Source: Novosphingobium terrae
Lineage (GTDB): Bacteria; Pseudomonadota; Alphaproteobacteria; Sphingomonadales; Sphingomonadaceae
DNA length: 64,000 nt
NCBI RefSeq assembly: GCF_017163935.1
Contig: NZ_JABVZR010000002.1
Coordinates: 62,001 to 126,000 of the forward strand
Reading direction: 5' to 3'
Shown one piece after another: positions 61,317 through 64,000 of the stretch (positions within the stretch are counted from its first letter, which is position 1; the number at the start of each line of letters is the position of its first letter). A program made the position numbers and the translations under genes. The notes beneath the pieces were generated by a model, which worked only from the letters and a program-made list of their open reading frames with translations, made no database searches and was not told where the DNA came from.

Positions 61317-63188
61317 TTACTGGCTGCCTTCCTCCACGGTCTTGAACCAGACCATCTGCGCCTGCCAGCCCCGCGCCGCCGCTTCGGAAACGAAATGCGT
61401 CGTCCAGTCCGGGCCGCGCTGGCCGATGGGCGGGGCGATCACATCCTTCTCGAACGGCCCCTTGCCCGTCAGCAGCAGCACACCCGACCAACCGGTATGG
61501 TTCACATCCAGCTGCATCTGATAATGATCGTTGCCGCGATCGGTCACAATATGGGTTTCGGTGGCTAGCTTTTTCAAAGCATCACGCCCCAGAACACCCG
61601 TTCCCGGACCAGAGAATTCAGGTGAAATCAAGCCGGAAGGCTCAAGGCCGATCAGCGCGAAATCCGCCTTGGGATCGTCGATGGCCAGTTGCAGCACGAT
61701 GTTGGCGGCTTTCTCACCCGGGTAACCGGTCTGGCTCGGATCGTTGGGCTGCATCCGCATCGCGAATTTGCGCTGAGGCACCGTCAACTGATGCGAATCC
61801 GGCGCGCGCACCTGCCGATAGGTGTCCAGCGCCGAACAGCCCGACTGGGTGATCTGGGCCACATCGCCGAAATCGATGCTGGCTTCCTGAATATGGTGCT
61901 GGGCCAGCGCCTGCGAAATCTCATTCTGCGCCGCCGCCGGATTGCCCGCAACCCCCGCCAGCTTGACATTCGGCCCGCGTGGCCCGGGCGTGATATCGGT
62001 GATCTGCAACCATGTGCAGCCCACCGAAGGCAGCACGGAATCGATGGTGGAGCGCGCCAGATCGGCCGGGCTGCCCGTTCCCGAAACCACCGGCACCCCG
62101 GAATGCCCCGCCGGGCGCATCAGCCAAAAGCCAGCCCCGGCGACCAGCACCAAGGCCAACCCCGCCGCGCCCCATTTCATCCCCGCAGGCAATCCAGACG
62201 CGCCAGTTTGCGGCGCCACCACAGCAGTGGGGCGCAACTTCACCTCAATCGCCTCGACCTGCGCCAGCACCGCATCCATCGAGCGCAGGCGCTTGGCGGG
62301 ATCGGGCTGCAGCATGCCGGTCAGCAGCAGGCGCAAGGGCTCCGGCACGCTGGCCAGATCAGGCACGGCGCGGCGTTTGTTCACCGCATCCACCAGCGAT
62401 CCGCCCATCGACACATCGCGCCCCTGCGCAATGGCCAGCACCACCAGACCAAGGCTGTAAATATCGGTCCATGGCCCGATATCCCGGCCATAATCCCCCA
62501 ATTGCTCGGGCGCGACATAGTTCAATTTGCCCGCAAAACCATCGCCGACAATGGTCGCGCTGCCGGGGCTGATATCCTTGGCGATGCCGAAATCGATGAT
62601 CTTCGCCTGAGACAGCCGCCCACCCTCCAGCAACACATTGTCCGGCGAGATATCGCGATGGATCGCCCCCAACCGATGCGCCGCCTGCAACCCCTGAGCC
62701 AGCCGCCGCAGCAGAGCCAGCAGATCATTCGCCCCCGCCTCGATCCGTCCCAATTCGTGCGAGAGGTTCAGCCCGTCGATATACTCCGTGACGATATAGA
62801 GCACGCCCAGCTGCGGCTCCTGCGCCAGCACGCGATATTGCACCAGCGCGTCATGGCGCAGTCCAGTCAGCGTGCGCGCCTCCTTGCGGAACATGCCCGT
62901 CACATCGGGATCGGCGGCCAGAGCGGGCAGGATCACCTTGATCGCCACCCGCTCATCGCTGGTGACATTCACGCCCTCGAAAACCTCGCCCATGCCGCCG
63001 CGCGCGATAAAGCGCCGCACCTCGAAGATATGGTTGAGCACATCGCCCACCTGAATGGTGACTTGCGGGGCACGCGGCGCAAATTGCGTGGGCGGCGCGT
63101 TGGTGCCCCCTCTGGGCAAACCTGTCGTCCCATCCGAAATCGGCATAAACACGGTTTTTTGAGGATCGTCCTCCGGGGTTCCGCTCAT
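61317..63188 (-). CDS. ppkA: Ser/Thr protein kinase of the T6SS, PpkA-like, with periplasmic sensor
   Basis: About 623 residues. The cytoplasmic kinase (about 55-320) has Gly loop ARGGMGEVFEG, Lys84 in VAIKV, HRDISPDN (Asp179) and DFGIAKD (Asp199), all intact. One membrane helix lies near 338-357 (GAAGLALVLVAGAGFWLM). About 260 periplasmic residues follow, with two Cys (GCTWLQ and GCSALDTY) and no family recognised beyond PpkA-like sensors. It should phosphorylate the FHA protein in response to an envelope signal. Its ATG overlaps the phosphatase stop by four bases. Confidence 0.92.
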   Translation of the reverse strand: MSGTPEDDPQKTVFMPISDGTTGLPRGGTNAPPTQFAPRAPQVTIQVGDVLNHIFEVRRFIARGGMGEVFEGVNVTSDERVAIKVILPALAADPDVTGMFRKEARTLTGLRHDALVQYRVLAQEPQLGVLYIVTEYIDGLNLSHELGRIEAGANDLLALLRRLAQGLQAAHRLGAIHRDISPDNVLLEGGRLSQAKIIDFGIAKDISPGSATIVGDGFAGKLNYVAPEQLGDYGRDIGPWTDIYSLGLVVLAIAQGRDVSMGGSLVDAVNKRRAVPDLASVPEPLRLLLTGMLQPDPAKRLRSMDAVLAQVEAIEVKLRPTAVVAPQTGASGLPAGMKWGAAGLALVLVAGAGFWLMRPAGHSGVPVVSGTGSPADLARSTIDSVLPSVGCTWLQITDITPGPRGPNVKLAGVAGNPAAAQNEISQALAQHHIQEASIDFGDVAQITQSGCSALDTYRQVRAPDSHQLTVPQRKFAMRMQPNDPSQTGYPGEKAANIVLQLAIDDPKADFALIGLEPSGLISPEFSGPGTGVLGRDALKKLATETHIVTDRGNDHYQMQLDVNHTGWSGVLLLTGKGPFEKDVIAPPIGQRGPDWTTHFVSEAAARGWQAQMVWFKTVEEGSQ

Positions 63189-63952
63189 GGCTGCGCGCCT
63201 CCCAAGGTTGGTAGCGGAACCAGCCTTGTCGCCTCACTCGCGCCGACGATCACGGCGGTGACATTGTCGGGCGCATTGCGCTCCAGCGTCAGGGCGATCA
63301 GGCGGTCCAGCGCGGAGCGGTGGCCTTCAGCGGCAAGAATGGTGGCGATCTCCTCATCGGGAATGCGGTTGGTGAGGCCATCGCTGCAAAGCAGGAACAC
63401 ATCCCCCGGCTCGGCCTCATCGGTGATGACATCGACCTCAAGCCCCGCCTGAGCCCCCACCGCGCGGGCCAGCACATGGGCCATGGGGTGGCTGGCGGCA
63501 TCCTCGGGCGCGATCAGCCCGCGATCCACCATCGCCTGCACCTGACTGTGATCGCTGGTCAGGCGATGCAGCGTGCCGCCGCGCAGCAGATAGGCCCGGC
63601 TGTCGCCCACCCAGAACAGCGCGAAATGCGCGCCGCTGAGATACAGCGCAACCACGGTCGAGCCCATCTGCACGCCCTGCTTCTGCCCCGCCTGAAAAAT
63701 CGTGGCATTGGCACCATGGATCGCATCGGCCAGAGCGTTGCAATCGGCGTTGAAATCGCCGGAGGGCACGATCTGGCTGATGGCCTTGGTCACCTCGCAG
63801 GCGGCCCATTCGCCCTTCTCATGGCCGCCCATACCATCGGCAACAACCCAGATGTTGCGCTCGGGCGAGACCCAATAGCTGTCCTCATTGTTGGTCCGCA
63901 CGCAGCCCACATGGGTGGCGCCGAAACTTTCGAGGCGAAGCTGCGACGTCAT
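63185..63952 (-). CDS. pppA: PP2C-type protein phosphatase of the T6SS, PppA-like
   Basis: About 255 residues, a single PP2C domain. Metal-binding motifs are present: NNEDSYWV (Asp24), VVADGMGGHEKG (Asp39), FWVGDSRAYLL, LLCSDGLTNRI and NAPDNVTAVIV. It reverses phosphorylation by the downstream kinase and so switches the T6SS off. Its ATG overlaps by four bases the stop of a further T6SS gene at the window edge, and its stop overlaps the kinase start. Confidence 0.93.
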   Translation of the reverse strand: MTSQLRLESFGATHVGCVRTNNEDSYWVSPERNIWVVADGMGGHEKGEWAACEVTKAISQIVPSGDFNADCNALADAIHGANATIFQAGQKQGVQMGSTVVALYLSGAHFALFWVGDSRAYLLRGGTLHRLTSDHSQVQAMVDRGLIAPEDAASHPMAHVLARAVGAQAGLEVDVITDEAEPGDVFLLCSDGLTNRIPDEEIATILAAEGHRSALDRLIALTLERNAPDNVTAVIVGASEATRLVPLPTLGGAQP

Positions 63953-64000
63953 GCGTCCTCCTGCGGTTGCAGCATCATGGATAACAGGCGCGGGGGGCGC
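63949..64000 (-). CDS. C-terminal end of an upstream gene, cut by the window edge
   Basis: Only 16 codons before a TGA are visible (ending MMLQPQEDA). The stop overlaps the phosphatase ATG (ATGA), so it is in the same operon. In H1-like loci a tagF or tssM gene stands here, and a TagF (ImpM) tail is the best guess, but the fragment is too short to identify. Confidence 0.5.
   Translation of the reverse strand, partial: RPPRLLSMMLQPQEDA

Noticed and set aside
61689..63452. A plus-strand open frame of about 587 codons antisense to the kinase and phosphatase genes
   Set aside because: His/Arg/Gln-rich shadow; the minus-strand kinase has all catalytic motifs.

Overview
The window is GC-rich, gene-dense DNA, most like a Gram-negative alphaproteobacterium of the sphingomonad type. 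That placement is an inference from the TonB-dependent receptor, the 17-kDa-antigen-like glycine-zipper protein, the exopolysaccharide (EPS) gene set and an Imp/H1-like type VI secretion system (T6SS). No rRNA, tRNA, CRISPR array, insertion sequence or phage was found.

Layout. (1) Positions 1-12173, minus strand: a three-protein hybrid assembly line, A-PCP, then KS-AT-ACP-aminotransferase-C-A-PCP, then C-TE (running off the left edge). A divergent Sfp-type phosphopantetheinyl transferase follows at 12553. (2) 13397-26615: an EPS region with a flippase, GH16 hydrolase, three GT4 and one GT2 glycosyltransferases, a Wzc-type tyrosine autokinase, an outer-membrane beta-barrel, an initiating sugar transferase and a Wza-like export protein. 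No Wzy polymerase was recognised. (3) 26616-27869: an AT-rich stretch and a LuxR-type regulator with a degenerate receiver domain. (4) 27949-36864: an accessory metabolic region with an SDR, a phytoene-desaturase-like oxidoreductase, HxlR and LysR regulators, an NAD-dependent epimerase, a TonB-dependent receptor and a flavoprotein monooxygenase. (5) 36930-39216: a lysozyme-like toxin candidate with a one-base-spaced periplasmic immunity candidate, and a coupled ClpP-like periplasmic protease plus glycine-zipper protein. (6) 39395-64000: a T6SS island. A long minus-strand run reads tssA-tssB-tssC-hcp-tagJ-tssE-tssF-tssG-clpV, then a small ORF, a zinc peptidase, PAAR, a DUF4123-Rhs-ADP-ribosyltransferase and an ADP-ribosylglycohydrolase. 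An OmpA-like gene lies upstream, and vgrG, an unknown gene and an FHA gene are divergent. The Ser/Thr kinase and PP2C phosphatase genes converge on them at the right edge.

How the genes work together. The T6SS genes supply sheath (TssB/C), tube (Hcp), baseplate parts (TssA/E/F/G), recycling ATPase (ClpV), spike (VgrG/PAAR) and a phospho-threonine switch (kinase, phosphatase, FHA protein). The membrane complex tssJKLM is absent and probably lies beyond position 64000. The operon tail looks like cargo. The most interesting item is a single polypeptide joining a DUF4123 adaptor domain, an Rhs shell and an R-S-E ADP-ribosyltransferase. It overlaps by ATGA an ADP-ribosylglycohydrolase with a 72-residue N-terminal extension, recalling Tre1/Tri1 of Serratia. 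The second is the PKS-NRPS line, whose last protein has Gln for the catalytic His of its condensation domain and Cys for the thioesterase Ser.

Limits: all domain calls come from reading motifs by eye. No search, structure prediction or alignment was run. Residue positions are approximate except where a codon was located.
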